A DNA stretch of 64,000 nt from Paenibacillus luteus (GCF_006542765.1 NZ_SKCD01000008.1:108343-172342); one strand, 5' to 3'. Counted from the first letter of the stretch, positions 9,925 through 19,612 are shown. Notes: generated by a model from the letters alone, not told the origin. Made by a program: numbers and translations.

Positions 9925-10148
9925 GATGAGGGACCCTCCGTTTGCTCACTCTTTTGGGCCGCCGCAATGAGGCCAATTGTTCTCAAATACTGTTGATTTA
10001 GCTGCAATAACTCAGCTGTCTTTTCTTTAACGACCATTTTTTTTCCAGTTGTGAGCGTTATAACAGTATCCGCAGATTCTTCAATTACTTCGATTAAAAG
10101 CGCATTAATGGTTACTTTAGTTCCATTTAAACGCGTTACGGTAATCAT
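9921..10148 (-). CDS. flbD: Flagellar FlbD family protein (SwrD-like)
   Basis: Small protein of 75 aa with the FlbD signature MITVTRLNG and GKKMVVKE. The B. subtilis homologue, SwrD, increases motor power and is needed for swarming. It has no membrane segment and a Gln/Ser-rich tail. It follows flgE by 57 bp and overlaps fliL by four bases, which is the conserved position. Confidence 0.88.
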   Translation of the reverse strand: MITVTRLNGTKVTINALLIEVIEESADTVITLTTGKKMVVKEKTAELLQLNQQYLRTIGLIAAAQKSEQTEGPSS

Positions 10149-10205
10149 CAGCTACCCCCCTCACACCTAGGGGAGGCACTAAGCCTCCCGCTTGTTATGA
10201 ATTAC

Positions 10206-11024
10206 CTATCTTTTTAAGTTCACAACCTCTTGCAAAATTTCATCAGAGGTTGTTATGATGCGGGAATTCGCTTGGAAACCGCGCTGCGCAACAATCATCT
10301 CTGTAAATTCAGCAGTCAAGTCAACGTTGGACATTTCAAGCTGACCCGCAATGATAGCTCCTGTGCCCAGCTCCGGATCTCCTGCAAATGTCATGAAATC
10401 CTCAATGGACGCATCAGGATTGGCGTTAGCTGTCACACGGTACATGTTGCCTCCCAGCTTCTCAAGGCCACTTGGGTTTACTACTTTAGCAACACCAAGT
10501 TGGGCTACAGGTTCGGTACCGTCAGCCGTTACCCCCGAAATCATTCCATCTTGCCCGATAGAAAAAGCTGTGATGGCTGCATCAAGGACGATAGGCTCTC
10601 CATCCACACTTAGTACAAAGTAGCCATCGCCAGTAACAAGTTGTCTGTTCGAATCAAGTGTAAAGTTCCCAGCACGTGTGAGGAGCATTTCCGACTCTTC
10701 GCTAGCCCGTACTACAAAAAATCCGTCGCCGTCAATCCGAAGATCCGTAGGCTGGTTTGTCGTCATCGCACTGCCTGCTGTATGGATGGTATCAATCGAG
10801 CCGATCGATACCCCTAACCCAACCTGTTTGGCATTCACGCCGCCGCGTACGCCTTCTTCTGGAGCGGTAACGCCAGCAACCGTCTGACTCAAAATATCCT
10901 TAAACATCACTCGTCCTGCTTTGAAACCTACGGTATTGACGTTCGCTATGTTATTGCCTATGACGTCAAGCTTGGTCTGAAAACCACGCATACCCGATAC
11001 GCCCGAATACATCGATCTTAGCAT
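10206..11024 (-). CDS. flgE: Flagellar hook protein FlgE (FlgG-like)
   Basis: Rod/hook-family axial protein, 272 aa. The N-terminal motif LDVIGNNIANVNTVGFK and the C-terminal motif ANSRIITTSDEILQEVVNL mark the two conserved coiled ends. A central domain contains LRIDGDGFFVV. It follows flgD and the flg_new gene, the place of the B. subtilis hook gene, which was once named flgG. The size fits FlgE of Bacillus or FlgG, so databases may use either name. Confidence 0.9.
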   Translation of the reverse strand: MLRSMYSGVSGMRGFQTKLDVIGNNIANVNTVGFKAGRVMFKDILSQTVAGVTAPEEGVRGGVNAKQVGLGVSIGSIDTIHTAGSAMTTNQPTDLRIDGDGFFVVRASEESEMLLTRAGNFTLDSNRQLVTGDGYFVLSVDGEPIVLDAAITAFSIGQDGMISGVTADGTEPVAQLGVAKVVNPSGLEKLGGNMYRVTANANPDASIEDFMTFAGDPELGTGAIIAGQLEMSNVDLTAEFTEMIVAQRGFQANSRIITTSDEILQEVVNLKR

Positions 11025-11137
11025 TGTTCGTTATTCCTCCTGGAATATGAATTAGTCTTAGGCTTCAAATGAATGTACACACTATCAACAACTGCTTCAG
11101 TCGATCCACAGCTCAAGGCTTCCTGATAGGTCCAGCC

Positions 11138-11515
11138 TTACGATAAGATAATGGCACTGTCGATTTGAGTAAACACATTGCTTCTCATTTGCCCGCCATC
11201 CATTGCAGTTACAACAGTCCGGCTAGGAACGTTCACAATCATTGCAATATCTCGAAATACGATCAAGGAGTCCTGAGCGCCTTTAGACGCTGCTTCTTCA
11301 ACGGCATTAATAATTTTCGTCAAAGATTCCGGCTGTAATTTGATGCCTCTTTGCTGCATGCGTACTTCAGCATGATGACTAAACTTGAGCACTTTGGCAT
11401 CAAGCATATCCTTAAACTCATTTGGTTGCGGTGAACGGCCTGCTGCCGCTTTGGCTGACTGAAGCGGTGTGGACTTAACCGGAAACAAATGACCGATTTT
11501 TACGCCATCGTTCAT
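11138..11515 (-). CDS. Flagellar operon protein of the TIGR02530 (flg_new) family
   Basis: 125 aa soluble protein. The core resembles the conserved 'flagellar operon protein' found next to flgD in Firmicutes: KFSHHAEVRMQQRGIKL, then a C-terminal strand region GQMRSNVFTQIDSAIIL. Its exact role is not settled in the literature I know; the place next to the hook-cap gene suggests hook assembly. It overlaps the flgD stop by one base. A gap of 113 bp follows before flgE with no clear site in it. Confidence 0.83.
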   Translation of the reverse strand: MNDGVKIGHLFPVKSTPLQSAKAAAGRSPQPNEFKDMLDAKVLKFSHHAEVRMQQRGIKLQPESLTKIINAVEEAASKGAQDSLIVFRDIAMIVNVPSRTVVTAMDGGQMRSNVFTQIDSAIILS

Positions 11516-12015
11516 TAGCTCTCCGCCTCCTCCGCAGCCTCCGCTGATTCAGAAGACTCTTGATCTGGCGATGAATTACCAGCACCACCATTGGAGATCG
11601 AGCTTACATAATCCAGAGCTACTTGAGTGGCGCCTACCGTGGCGTAGAGAATACCATCTTTTGAAATAATGGAATCCACGACCCCGTTTACAGGTGTAAC
11701 GTTACCTGCTTTATCGTATTCGTTCCATTCAATCGTTTTACCGATCAGGCTGGATGCGGAACCCATACTTTGACGCATCAACGATAGCTCTGTCGCCATA
11801 TTCATTAATTGCTCTACTGATGTAAATTGTGCCATTTGCGCAATAAAATCCTTGTCTTGAAGCGGCTGCATAGGATCTTGATTTCGAAGCTGCGTAACAA
11901 GTATGCTTAGAAACTGATCCTTGCCAAGTGTATCTGTTTTTTTGTTGGCCGCTGCTTGTACATTAGCTGTACTATAATTCGGCCAAACGACGCGAGTCGA
12001 AACGCTGTCTGCCAT
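11515..12015 (-). CDS. flgD: Flagellar hook capping protein FlgD
   Basis: Scaffold that caps the growing hook. 166 aa; the signature LGKDQFLSILVTQLRNQDP near residue 29 and AQFTSVEQLMNMA are diagnostic. The C-terminus is a short Glu/Ser-rich tail instead of a full Tudor/Fn3 region, as in other short bacillar FlgD proteins. It lies 40 bp after fliK. Confidence 0.94.
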   Translation of the reverse strand: MADSVSTRVVWPNYSTANVQAAANKKTDTLGKDQFLSILVTQLRNQDPMQPLQDKDFIAQMAQFTSVEQLMNMATELSLMRQSMGSASSLIGKTIEWNEYDKAGNVTPVNGVVDSIISKDGILYATVGATQVALDYVSSISNGGAGNSSPDQESSESAEAAEEAES

Positions 12016-12055
12016 TTCCGATCACCTCCATTCCTCGAGCAATTGGGTTCGCACC

Positions 12056-13429
12056 CTATGCTTTGACATTCAATCCTCTGCCGAATCCAAGTCCCTGAAT
12101 AGATGCTTGTTCAATCATTTCCGTTTCGAACTGGGACTCGTTAGAGCCCTCTTCACCATTAAAACCTTGCCGATTGGATGCATGCTGCTGCCCACTTCCT
12201 TGGCCATTCTGCTGCTGAGAGAGCTGTGGAGAGGCTTGTCCTTGTGATACCTCTAGCTTGTCGACCATAAGGCCTTGAGCTTGCAGAGCTGAACGAAGCT
12301 GTGCCATTTGATTATCCAGCATATCCTTAGCCATTGCAGTATCGGTTTGGAAGATCGCTGTAAGCAATCCGTTTTGCATCGTAATGCGCACATCTACCTG
12401 GCCTAAATGCTCAGGAAATAGCATAAGCTTCGCTTCTGAGACACCGTTCAGCGTCGTTAGATCAAATTTCTGTACGATCATTCCCGACATCGACTTGGCA
12501 AACTCATCCGCTACAACAAAAGAGGTTGGTGCAGCTGGCGAATTCGAAGAAAGAGGTAAAAGGCCTCTTGTTGTTTCTGTCTGGCCGGCTCCTGTCTGAA
12601 GCTGAGGAATCGCTTCTACCGGTGATGCTGCTGCTTCTGTGTCAACAGTCTGCTCCAAGTTTTGAACAGCTGCCGATATCAGTACCGGATGAACGGCTTG
12701 TTGAGATAAGCGCTGCAGCAAGGTGCTGCCGTCTGTTTGTGCCGCTGCTTTTACATTAAACAGTTGTTGTGAAGCAGCTTCCGATTTCGTTGGATTCTTG
12801 CTAGTATCCACCGGTTCGCCATCCAAAATCGCTGTTAGTGCTTGAAGCTGAGATGCAACCAATACCGTCGGTTCTTGCTGCTGAATAAGCTTCGTTGTGC
12901 CTTGCTGAAGCATTGCCTGTAATTGCAGCAGCGTATCCTGCAAGCTGGACTTTACGTTAGCCGCTTGTACATTTAATGAAAGGGCTGAATCGCTTTCGTC
13001 TACTGCAGGCTCAAAGCTGGCTGGCTGCTGAATGATGGGTACCGGCATGCCCAAAAGCGCAAGCAGAGCATTCATCTGATCAAGCACGGCAGCGAGCTGA
13101 TCAACCTGCTCCTGGTCTTCAACAACAGGTTCAGTTTCTTCAGGTGCTGCTTGGCCAAGCTCACCTAGCAAGCCATCGATAATTGACATCAGCTCCGACA
13201 ACGTTGCGGCAGTCGAAACGGTTTCTGTTGCAACAGCTGCTTCTTTCGAAATCGTTGCAACTAAGGACTTGCCTTGGAGGCTGCCTGCTGCGCTAGCTGC
13301 ATCACCATTAATTTGTTGCACCAATGTTTTTTGGAATTCAGCGCCACTAGCATTTTTGCTTGTTTGCGCTGTTGCTCCAGCTTGTACTTGTGCTTGCGGC
13401 GTGACCGCTTGCGATACTGACATTTCCAT
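12056..13429 (-). CDS. fliK: Flagellar hook-length control protein FliK
   Basis: Secreted ruler that sets hook length and triggers FlhB switching. 457 aa. Most of the chain is low-complexity Ala/Gln/Thr-rich. The C-terminal Flg_hook domain (LMLFPEHLGQVDVRITMQNG) is clear, followed by a Gln/Ser/Gly-rich tail. The ATG at 13429 is preferred: SD AGGGAGGTG lies seven bases ahead, and an upstream in-frame codon would swallow it. A paralogous FliK-like gene lies at 33953-35803. Confidence 0.9.
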   Translation of the reverse strand: MEMSVSQAVTPQAQVQAGATAQTSKNASGAEFQKTLVQQINGDAASAAGSLQGKSLVATISKEAAVATETVSTAATLSELMSIIDGLLGELGQAAPEETEPVVEDQEQVDQLAAVLDQMNALLALLGMPVPIIQQPASFEPAVDESDSALSLNVQAANVKSSLQDTLLQLQAMLQQGTTKLIQQQEPTVLVASQLQALTAILDGEPVDTSKNPTKSEAASQQLFNVKAAAQTDGSTLLQRLSQQAVHPVLISAAVQNLEQTVDTEAAASPVEAIPQLQTGAGQTETTRGLLPLSSNSPAAPTSFVVADEFAKSMSGMIVQKFDLTTLNGVSEAKLMLFPEHLGQVDVRITMQNGLLTAIFQTDTAMAKDMLDNQMAQLRSALQAQGLMVDKLEVSQGQASPQLSQQQNGQGSGQQHASNRQGFNGEEGSNESQFETEMIEQASIQGLGFGRGLNVKA

Positions 13430-13468
13430 ATTTTTCACCTCCCTCCCTCTTATCACAATGCCTAAGCC

Positions 13469-14374
13469 TTAACTGCCAGACATTAATTTTGCTACCAGCT
13501 GTGCTGTTGCCTTTTCATTTATGCTGGACATTTGTGCGAGTATTGCCGATCTCGTTTGGTTATCTACCGCATTCAGAATACGAAGAACCTTGCTTGGACT
13601 CACATCAATCATTTTAACTAACAATTCGGCTGCGCTTTTGGCATCCATTGCCGTGAAAGTGGCAGCGAGCTGCTCTTGGTCAAGTACTGAGGATGCTGGC
13701 TTTGCAACGGTCGTTTTTTGAGCGTCCAGCTTCGCCTGAAGTGCAGCAATTTGCAAATCCTTGGCTTTCACATTATCCTTCAGCATCATTGCCGCATCGG
13801 CCGCAGTCTGAGGATTCATTTTTTCCATTATCCGAACTCTGTCATCCGAGCGCATATTTGCGAATACGAGCACCATCTCTTCCAATGTCATGCTTTGCAG
13901 GATTGGAGCCGCTTTGCTTGGCGTTATTTTGGAGAACATGGTTGCAAGCTCTTGAATCTTCGCCTGATACTCCTCGTCTTCCAGCAATTCTACGTCGTTC
14001 ACGCTCTTGAGTTGGGTGTTGTCACTTTGCAGTTCCTTAACCTCTTGCTCTAGTGTTGACTTAGTCTGATTTGCTGCAGCAAGCTCACTTTCAATAGAGG
14101 TCAATTGCGCCTGAAGATCAGCAATCTTTGCAGACATATTTGCCGTTTTCAGCCCTTCATCATTTAAAGCGCCGCCTGCAACCTTTGGTTCAGGTAGTAC
14201 GTCTTTTAAGAAAGGAACCGAATTGCCGGCCTCTAGTATCTTATTTCGAAAGTCATTGTCGAACAGGGTATACAATACGCCGAGCAATACAATTGCAAAT
14301 AAAATCGGCGTCATTAAGAACATAATTCGCTCTAATGTGCTGTATCCTTGTTTTTCATTATCGGTACCCGCCAA
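13469..14374 (-). CDS. MotE-like flagellar protein with MgtE N-domain (YlxF)
   Basis: 301 aa. One membrane helix lies at about residues 14-36, a coiled coil at about 70-115 (with LTSIESELAAANQTKSTL), and two MgtE-type helical repeats fill the C-terminal half (KITPSKAAPILQSMTLEEM; AKSAAELLVKMIDVSPSKV). This architecture matches YlxF of Bacillus and MotE of proteobacteria, thought to chaperone stator or basal-body assembly. The start is TTG at 14374 behind SD GGGAG. It lies between fliJ and fliK. Confidence 0.86.
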   Translation of the reverse strand: MAGTDNEKQGYSTLERIMFLMTPILFAIVLLGVLYTLFDNDFRNKILEAGNSVPFLKDVLPEPKVAGGALNDEGLKTANMSAKIADLQAQLTSIESELAAANQTKSTLEQEVKELQSDNTQLKSVNDVELLEDEEYQAKIQELATMFSKITPSKAAPILQSMTLEEMVLVFANMRSDDRVRIMEKMNPQTAADAAMMLKDNVKAKDLQIAALQAKLDAQKTTVAKPASSVLDQEQLAATFTAMDAKSAAELLVKMIDVSPSKVLRILNAVDNQTRSAILAQMSSINEKATAQLVAKLMSGS

Positions 14375-14410
14375 TTCCGTTCACTCCCTCTAGCCGGTGT
14401 CACACATCAC

Positions 14411-14857
14411 TTATGGGGTTGGTATCATGAAACGGACGCTTGCCATCTCGTCCAGCTCGTTCTGCTCTTTCAATTGCACAGCATACTGGAACCGGTCACG
14501 CGCATGATCTTTTGCTTTAAGCCACATCTTCTCATCCTTCATTCGGTCTGAGAGCTTAAGTCTGCCTTGGTCAACCGCCTTTTGTGCATGCAGCACGTCT
14601 TTCACTTTGCTTGCGATACAAGAAACCAAATAATCCAAATATTGCTGAATCACTTGAAGCTCTGACAAAGGAACGGTAGTCTGGGAAGCATTAAGCAATT
14701 TATCTTCCCAATCTCGTTGCTTACGCTGCAACTGCTCCAGCGACAGTTCCTCTTCAACCAGTACACCAATAGCGGATGAAAGCATCCACTCCGCTTGCGT
14801 CTTCTCACTAGACTTCAAATCAACAACTCTTTGAAATGAATAACGAAATGATGCCAT
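14411..14857 (-). CDS. fliJ: Flagellar export protein FliJ
   Basis: Coiled-coil protein that joins the FliI ATPase ring to FlhA. 148 aa, almost wholly helical and charged. It begins MASFRYSFQRVVDLKSSEK, which matches the family start. The ATG at 14857 is used; an in-frame TTG 12 bases upstream abuts the SD (AGGAG). It directly follows fliI. Confidence 0.87.
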   Translation of the reverse strand: MASFRYSFQRVVDLKSSEKTQAEWMLSSAIGVLVEEELSLEQLQRKQRDWEDKLLNASQTTVPLSELQVIQQYLDYLVSCIASKVKDVLHAQKAVDQGRLKLSDRMKDEKMWLKAKDHARDRFQYAVQLKEQNELDEMASVRFMIPTP

Positions 14858-14865
14858 TAACCGAT

Positions 14866-16191
14866 TCAACTCCTGTAAAATTCGGTAATCAAACGATTTT
14901 GTGCTTCTTCAAGGCTTACCTTTTCATTGGTTTTCTGCTTAGTGAAACTCTGAATGGGCTCAATATATTCAAGTGCCCTATCAATTTCTGCATTTGAACC
15001 CCGTTGGTACGCCCCGATATTGATTAGGTCTTCCGAATCTTTATAAGTAGCCAGAAGCTTTTTCAATTCGTTTGCGGCATCCTGCTGTTCTTCCGTTACG
15101 ATTTCTTTCATCACCCGGCTTACGGAAGCCAACACGTCTATCGCGGGAAAATGTCCTTTGTGAGCCAATTGGCGACTCAAAACGATATGACCATCTAGAA
15201 TTCCGCGCACGGCATCAGCGATTGGTTCGTTCATATCATCGCCATCGACGAGAACAGTATAGAACGCTGTGATTGAACCGGACGGACCAGTGCCCGCTCG
15301 TTCAAGAAGCTTTGGCAGCGCGGCAAATACAGAAGGCGTATACCCTCGTGTAGCAGGCGGCTCCCCTATGGCAAGGCCTACTTCACGCAGTGCCATCGCA
15401 TATCTTGTGACGGAATCCATCATCAGCATGACATTCAAACCACGATCACGGAAATATTCTGCGATTGAGGTTGCAATCAAAGCGCCCTTCATCCGAATAA
15501 GTGCCGGCTGATCCGAGGTTGCCACAATAACGACAGATCGCGCAAGGCCTTCTGGACCTAAATCCTTCTCTATGAACTCCAGCACCTCGCGTCCACGCTC
15601 GCCAATAAGGGCAATGACGTTGACATCAGCAGAGGTGTTTCTTGCAATCATGCCAAGCAATGTGCTCTTACCTACGCCTGAGCCAGCAAAAATACCTACT
15701 CGTTGACCGCGGCCAACCGTAAGTAAACCGTCAATCGCTCTTACGCCAATACCAAGCGGTTCAACTACCCGTGGCCGCATGAGCGGATTGCTAGGCTCAT
15801 TGTGAGTGGAATAGTGAGGCATGCGCCTTGGCAAGAAAGAACCGTCAAGCGGATTACCTAATCCGTCTAGCACTTTACCGAGCAGTTCGGAACCTACCTG
15901 CACCGTTAATGGCTTGCCGGTTCCTACGACATCACAGCCCGGACTAATCGCATGAAGATCGCCCAATGGCATCAGAATAACTTTATTCTCACGAAATCCA
16001 ACAACTTCTGCTTTAATCGGCTTTGCACCCTTGGAAGGATAGATAAAGCATACATCGCCGATACTTGCATCCGGCCCTTCCGATTCAACGGTTAGTCCGA
16101 TAACCTGAGTGACTTTTCCGTTAACCCTTACAGGATCCAGCGGTTGCAAATGCTCAATGTACTTTAGCACATCTAAATTATTCACTATCAT
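14866..16191 (-). CDS. fliI: Flagellum-specific ATPase FliI
   Basis: Hexameric ATPase of the flagellar export apparatus, 441 aa. The P-loop is GSGVGKSTLLG near residue 167, followed by LIGERGREVLEF and the signature ATRGYTPSVFAALPKLLERAG. The open frame extends 78 codons further upstream within fliH, but that part has no FliI homology. The ATG at 16191 gives the usual length and overlaps the fliH stop by 14 bp. FliJ follows directly. Confidence 0.95.
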   Translation of the reverse strand: MIVNNLDVLKYIEHLQPLDPVRVNGKVTQVIGLTVESEGPDASIGDVCFIYPSKGAKPIKAEVVGFRENKVILMPLGDLHAISPGCDVVGTGKPLTVQVGSELLGKVLDGLGNPLDGSFLPRRMPHYSTHNEPSNPLMRPRVVEPLGIGVRAIDGLLTVGRGQRVGIFAGSGVGKSTLLGMIARNTSADVNVIALIGERGREVLEFIEKDLGPEGLARSVVIVATSDQPALIRMKGALIATSIAEYFRDRGLNVMLMMDSVTRYAMALREVGLAIGEPPATRGYTPSVFAALPKLLERAGTGPSGSITAFYTVLVDGDDMNEPIADAVRGILDGHIVLSRQLAHKGHFPAIDVLASVSRVMKEIVTEEQQDAANELKKLLATYKDSEDLINIGAYQRGSNAEIDRALEYIEPIQSFTKQKTNEKVSLEEAQNRLITEFYRS

Positions 16192-17017
16192 CGTAAGGAC
16201 CTCGCTCTTCGCCACTGTGATGAGCAAGATGAATAAGTTCCCGTTTGATTTCAGACAACTGCGTATCGATACGAGCATCGATGCTTCCAAATGCAGAGCG
16301 TATAACACAGCCATTGTCCTTAACGGTCGAATCAGGTAAAATTTGCAATTCAGCTTGCGAATCGATGGCAAAATGAAGCTCTTCCCTAGCCGCCTGTACA
16401 AAAGCAAGCTGACCCGGTGCCACACAAAGTGTGATTACCCCTTGCTCTCTTCGTCTGGAAAGCGATTTACGAATAAGCTCAATCGCCATATCTGGTGCCA
16501 ACGTTAACTGCTGCCCAATAATTTTTTCTGCAATCGCGCAGCTGAGCTCAACGAGGAAAGGCTCCGCCTCTTGAATGATTTGCTCACGCATGTCAAAAGC
16601 TGTTTTCAGAACATCCGATGCTTCCGTAAGCTTTTGATCCCAAATGCGACGCATCTCGGTTTCTGATTGGGATGATCCTTCCGAGTATCCTTGCTCGAAA
16701 CCTGCTTTACGCGAAGCTTCAAAAGCGACTTCATCCTCGGTACGCTTTTCCATCCACCAAACATCGATTTGCTGCTGGGTCTCGGCCAAAATCTTCTCGC
16801 GTTCCTCGGCTGCTTCTAGCAGCTGTTCTTCCGCATACTGCTGTGCATCATTTAAAATTTGGTCACGCAGTGACACCGTTTCTTCATCAGGCCCTATCTC
16901 TGTTTCTTCTTCCTTAACATCCTCTTCGTTTGCATCAGCATTACGCTGATACATCCATTCCAGCTGCTTTAGTTGATCAAGTGTGATCACGCTCGAAGAT
17001 TTGATCAAGTTAGACAA
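16178..17017 (-). CDS. fliH: Flagellar assembly protein FliH
   Basis: Regulator of FliI, 279 aa. The first half is Glu/Gln-rich and helical (about residues 30-130). The C-terminal part resembles V/F-type ATPase stator subunit E (SCAIAEKIIGQQLTL; GCVIRSAFGSIDARIDTQL). I use TTG at 17017, giving MSNLIKSSSV: GGAGGAG lies about nine bases ahead and it overlaps the fliG stop by eight bases. A GTG at 17056 is possible but has no SD. Confidence 0.86.
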   Translation of the reverse strand: MSNLIKSSSVITLDQLKQLEWMYQRNADANEEDVKEEETEIGPDEETVSLRDQILNDAQQYAEEQLLEAAEEREKILAETQQQIDVWWMEKRTEDEVAFEASRKAGFEQGYSEGSSQSETEMRRIWDQKLTEASDVLKTAFDMREQIIQEAEPFLVELSCAIAEKIIGQQLTLAPDMAIELIRKSLSRRREQGVITLCVAPGQLAFVQAAREELHFAIDSQAELQILPDSTVKDNGCVIRSAFGSIDARIDTQLSEIKRELIHLAHHSGEERGPYDDSE

Positions 17018-18023
17018 TAATATCGTCTCCTCCACCACGGGCAATGATGATTTCACCAGACTCTTCTAATCTCCGAATGGTAGCTACGATGCGTGTCTGT
17101 GCCTCTTCCACATCGCGTAGTCGAACAGGACCCATGAATTCCATTTCTTCCTTGAAGGTTTCCGCCATTCGTTTCGACATGTTCCGGAATATCGCCTCAC
17201 GGACCTCTTCGCTGGCCACTTTAAGCGCAAGCTGCAAGTCTGCATTTTCGATATCTCGAATAATACGCTGTATGGAGCGATTATCGATATTGACGATATC
17301 TTCGAATACAAACATCCGTTTTTTGATTTCTTCTGCAAGCTCGGGATCTTGAATTTCGAGTGCATCGAGAATCGTACGTTCGGTTCCGCGATCGACACCA
17401 TTCAAAATCTGTACGATGGAATCAATGCCTCCAGCATTCGTGTAATCCTGTGTAACCGTTGCGGACAACTTCTGTTCCAGTACACGCTCCACTTGTGAAA
17501 TAACCTCTGGAGAAGTACTATCCATTAGAGCAATCCGCCTTGCAACCTCTGCTTGCTTCTCTTGTGGAAGTGACGAGAGAATATGAGAAGATTGCTCGGA
17601 TTGCAAATAAGATAATACCAATGCAATCGTCTGTGCATTCTCGTTTTGGATAAAGTTTAGGATTTGCGTTGGCTCTGCTTTCCTTGCAAAGTCGAACGGC
17701 CTTACCTGTAGCGTAGCAGTTAATCTATTGATGACCTCAAGTGCTTTCTGCTCTCCAAGCGCTTTTTCCAAAATATCCTTAGCGTAAGAAATACCGCCTT
17801 GCGTAATGTACTCCTGTGCCATGCAGATCTGATGAAATTCGCTTAGAATCGTTTCACGGTCGTGACTGTCCACTTTTCTCACGTTTGCAATTTCGAGCGT
17901 TAGTTGCTCGATTTCTTCATCACGCAAATGTTTAAAAATTTGTGCAGATACCTCAGGTCCAAGCGTAATAAGCAAAATCGCTGCTTTCTGTCTCCCTGAT
18001 AATCCTTGCATTGCTTTTGACAA
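17010..18023 (-). CDS. fliG: Flagellar motor switch protein FliG
   Basis: C-ring subunit that meets the stators. 337 aa. The torque-helix end (VRLRDVEEAQTRIVATIRRL) and C-terminus ARGGGDDIIV are strongly conserved. The middle-domain EHPQ motif reads ENAQ (in NENAQTIALVLSYL), which is unusual. The start is TTG at 18023 with SD AGAGGTGA five bases ahead; the in-frame GTG of that SD is a less likely start. It follows fliF by 11 bp and overlaps fliH. Confidence 0.94.
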   Translation of the reverse strand: MSKAMQGLSGRQKAAILLITLGPEVSAQIFKHLRDEEIEQLTLEIANVRKVDSHDRETILSEFHQICMAQEYITQGGISYAKDILEKALGEQKALEVINRLTATLQVRPFDFARKAEPTQILNFIQNENAQTIALVLSYLQSEQSSHILSSLPQEKQAEVARRIALMDSTSPEVISQVERVLEQKLSATVTQDYTNAGGIDSIVQILNGVDRGTERTILDALEIQDPELAEEIKKRMFVFEDIVNIDNRSIQRIIRDIENADLQLALKVASEEVREAIFRNMSKRMAETFKEEMEFMGPVRLRDVEEAQTRIVATIRRLEESGEIIIARGGGDDIIV

Positions 18024-18034
18024 TTGAATCACCT

Positions 18035-19612
18035 CTATTCATCCACAAGCCATGTGCGAAGAAGATTAACGAACTCATCCGGTTTGCGTTTGGCGAGTGT
18101 TTCGAGATTTTTACGGGCTTGACTATCGTTATTGACGCTTTCCAAATCAAGCGTTGGATACTCTACCATTGCTGAAGGCTGCTGGGCCATTTCGTTTTCT
18201 TCCTCAGCCGCTTTCTTACGTCTACGGGCAAGTACATAGATTAGTCCGCCAATAATCGCAAGCGCTGCAACACCGATTCCGATCAGCCATGGAGTAGACA
18301 ATAGACTTGATTGATTAGCAGAATTGCTGCCTGAGAATGTTCTTGCTATCAAGGTCACTTTCTTGGCCATCAGAGTGTCATCATTCACATCTTGGCCTGA
18401 ATCAGCCAATTGTGCTCTTACGATAGCTGTCAAAGACGACAAAATAGCCGTTCTGCTCGCCTCATCATTCAATTCTGCCTGTTCTATGCCGATACTAATA
18501 GAAAGGTCTTTTAATACATACGGCGCTGACACGATATTGCTGTTGACCCGAGTGACCTCGTAATTTCGAACCGTCGAGTTCGTTTCCGAACTGCTTGTAC
18601 CTGTAGCCGCTGCTTCATAACCTGGAACATCCGTTTCCCCAGTTCCCGCTACGCCGCCTGCTTGGCCAGAATTACCCGTTGAAGTGCTGTTATCAATCTG
18701 TTCACTGATTACAATACCGTTGTTATTGTTGTTGTCCAGCGGTTTCACGACAGATTCCTGTGAAGTCTTCTTATCAAAATTCATGCTGCTGGATACTTGA
18801 ATAACTAGATTCTCGGCTCCAACAATTGTTCCCAGAAATTGCTGAATGTCTTTTTTTAGCTCTGACTCATATTTCTTTTGGATAATAAACTGTGATTCAA
18901 CCGCATCAGCGCTGCCTGCGATCCCGCTGTTAGCTTCAGAGAAGGTCAATTCCCCCTGAGGGCTGGAAATCGTGATGTCTTGGACTGCTAGATTCGGTAC
19001 AGCTGTTTTCACTAAGTTATAATATCCATCTATTTCTTTTTGACTAGGTCGATAGCCACCCATAAGCTTCAACATAATTGATGCCGATGCTGCTTTCGCC
19101 TCTTCTGCTGAGAGAAAAACACTTTCTTCAGGTAGAGTTACCAACACTTTAGAACTTTCTACCCCTTGCATTGCATTTAATAGCTGCTGAATTTCACCAT
19201 TCAAAGCATTCAGATATTTAACATTAAATTCGTTCTCCGTTGATCCAAAAGCATTTGAGCTGGAGCTAAAGGCTTCAAAGCCCATCGAACCATTTTGAAC
19301 CATTCCTTGAGAACCTACAGCTACTTTAATGCGCGATGCCGCTGCGCTAGGCACGGATATGCTTTTTCCATTGTTGCTCAACTCGTACGGTATACCACTG
19401 CTGTCGAGATAAGTCATGATTGCCGCTGCGTCAGTCGTATCCAAGTTTTGAAAAGCAATCTCATATTCCGTTCTTGTAAACACGATTGTCAACAATATAA
19501 TTGTCAACAACAGTCCAGCAATGGAAGCCCCTAACCATATTTTTTGTTTTCTGCCCATTTGGCCCCAAAATTGAGTAAGCCTTCCGCGATACTGGGCGAT
19601 TCTTTCGTTCAC
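18035..19612 (-). CDS. fliF: Flagellar M-ring protein FliF
   Basis: MS-ring protein, 525 aa. Membrane helices lie at about residues 26-47 and 433-454, with the periplasm-side ring-building domains between (KVLVTLPEESVFLS; VQVSSSMNFDKKT). A Ser/Gly/Asn-rich insertion lies near residues 290-350. The C-terminus (NLLRTWLVDE) is the FliG-binding tail. It lies 42 bp after fliE. Confidence 0.96.
   Translation of the reverse strand: MNERIAQYRGRLTQFWGQMGRKQKIWLGASIAGLLLTIILLTIVFTRTEYEIAFQNLDTTDAAAIMTYLDSSGIPYELSNNGKSISVPSAAASRIKVAVGSQGMVQNGSMGFEAFSSSSNAFGSTENEFNVKYLNALNGEIQQLLNAMQGVESSKVLVTLPEESVFLSAEEAKAASASIMLKLMGGYRPSQKEIDGYYNLVKTAVPNLAVQDITISSPQGELTFSEANSGIAGSADAVESQFIIQKKYESELKKDIQQFLGTIVGAENLVIQVSSSMNFDKKTSQESVVKPLDNNNNNGIVISEQIDNSTSTGNSGQAGGVAGTGETDVPGYEAAATGTSSSETNSTVRNYEVTRVNSNIVSAPYVLKDLSISIGIEQAELNDEASRTAILSSLTAIVRAQLADSGQDVNDDTLMAKKVTLIARTFSGSNSANQSSLLSTPWLIGIGVAALAIIGGLIYVLARRRKKAAEEENEMAQQPSAMVEYPTLDLESVNNDSQARKNLETLAKRKPDEFVNLLRTWLVDE

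Noticed and set aside
16192..16425. 78-residue N-terminal extension of FliI
   Set aside because: Lies within fliH, has no FliI homology and would make the protein much longer than the family.
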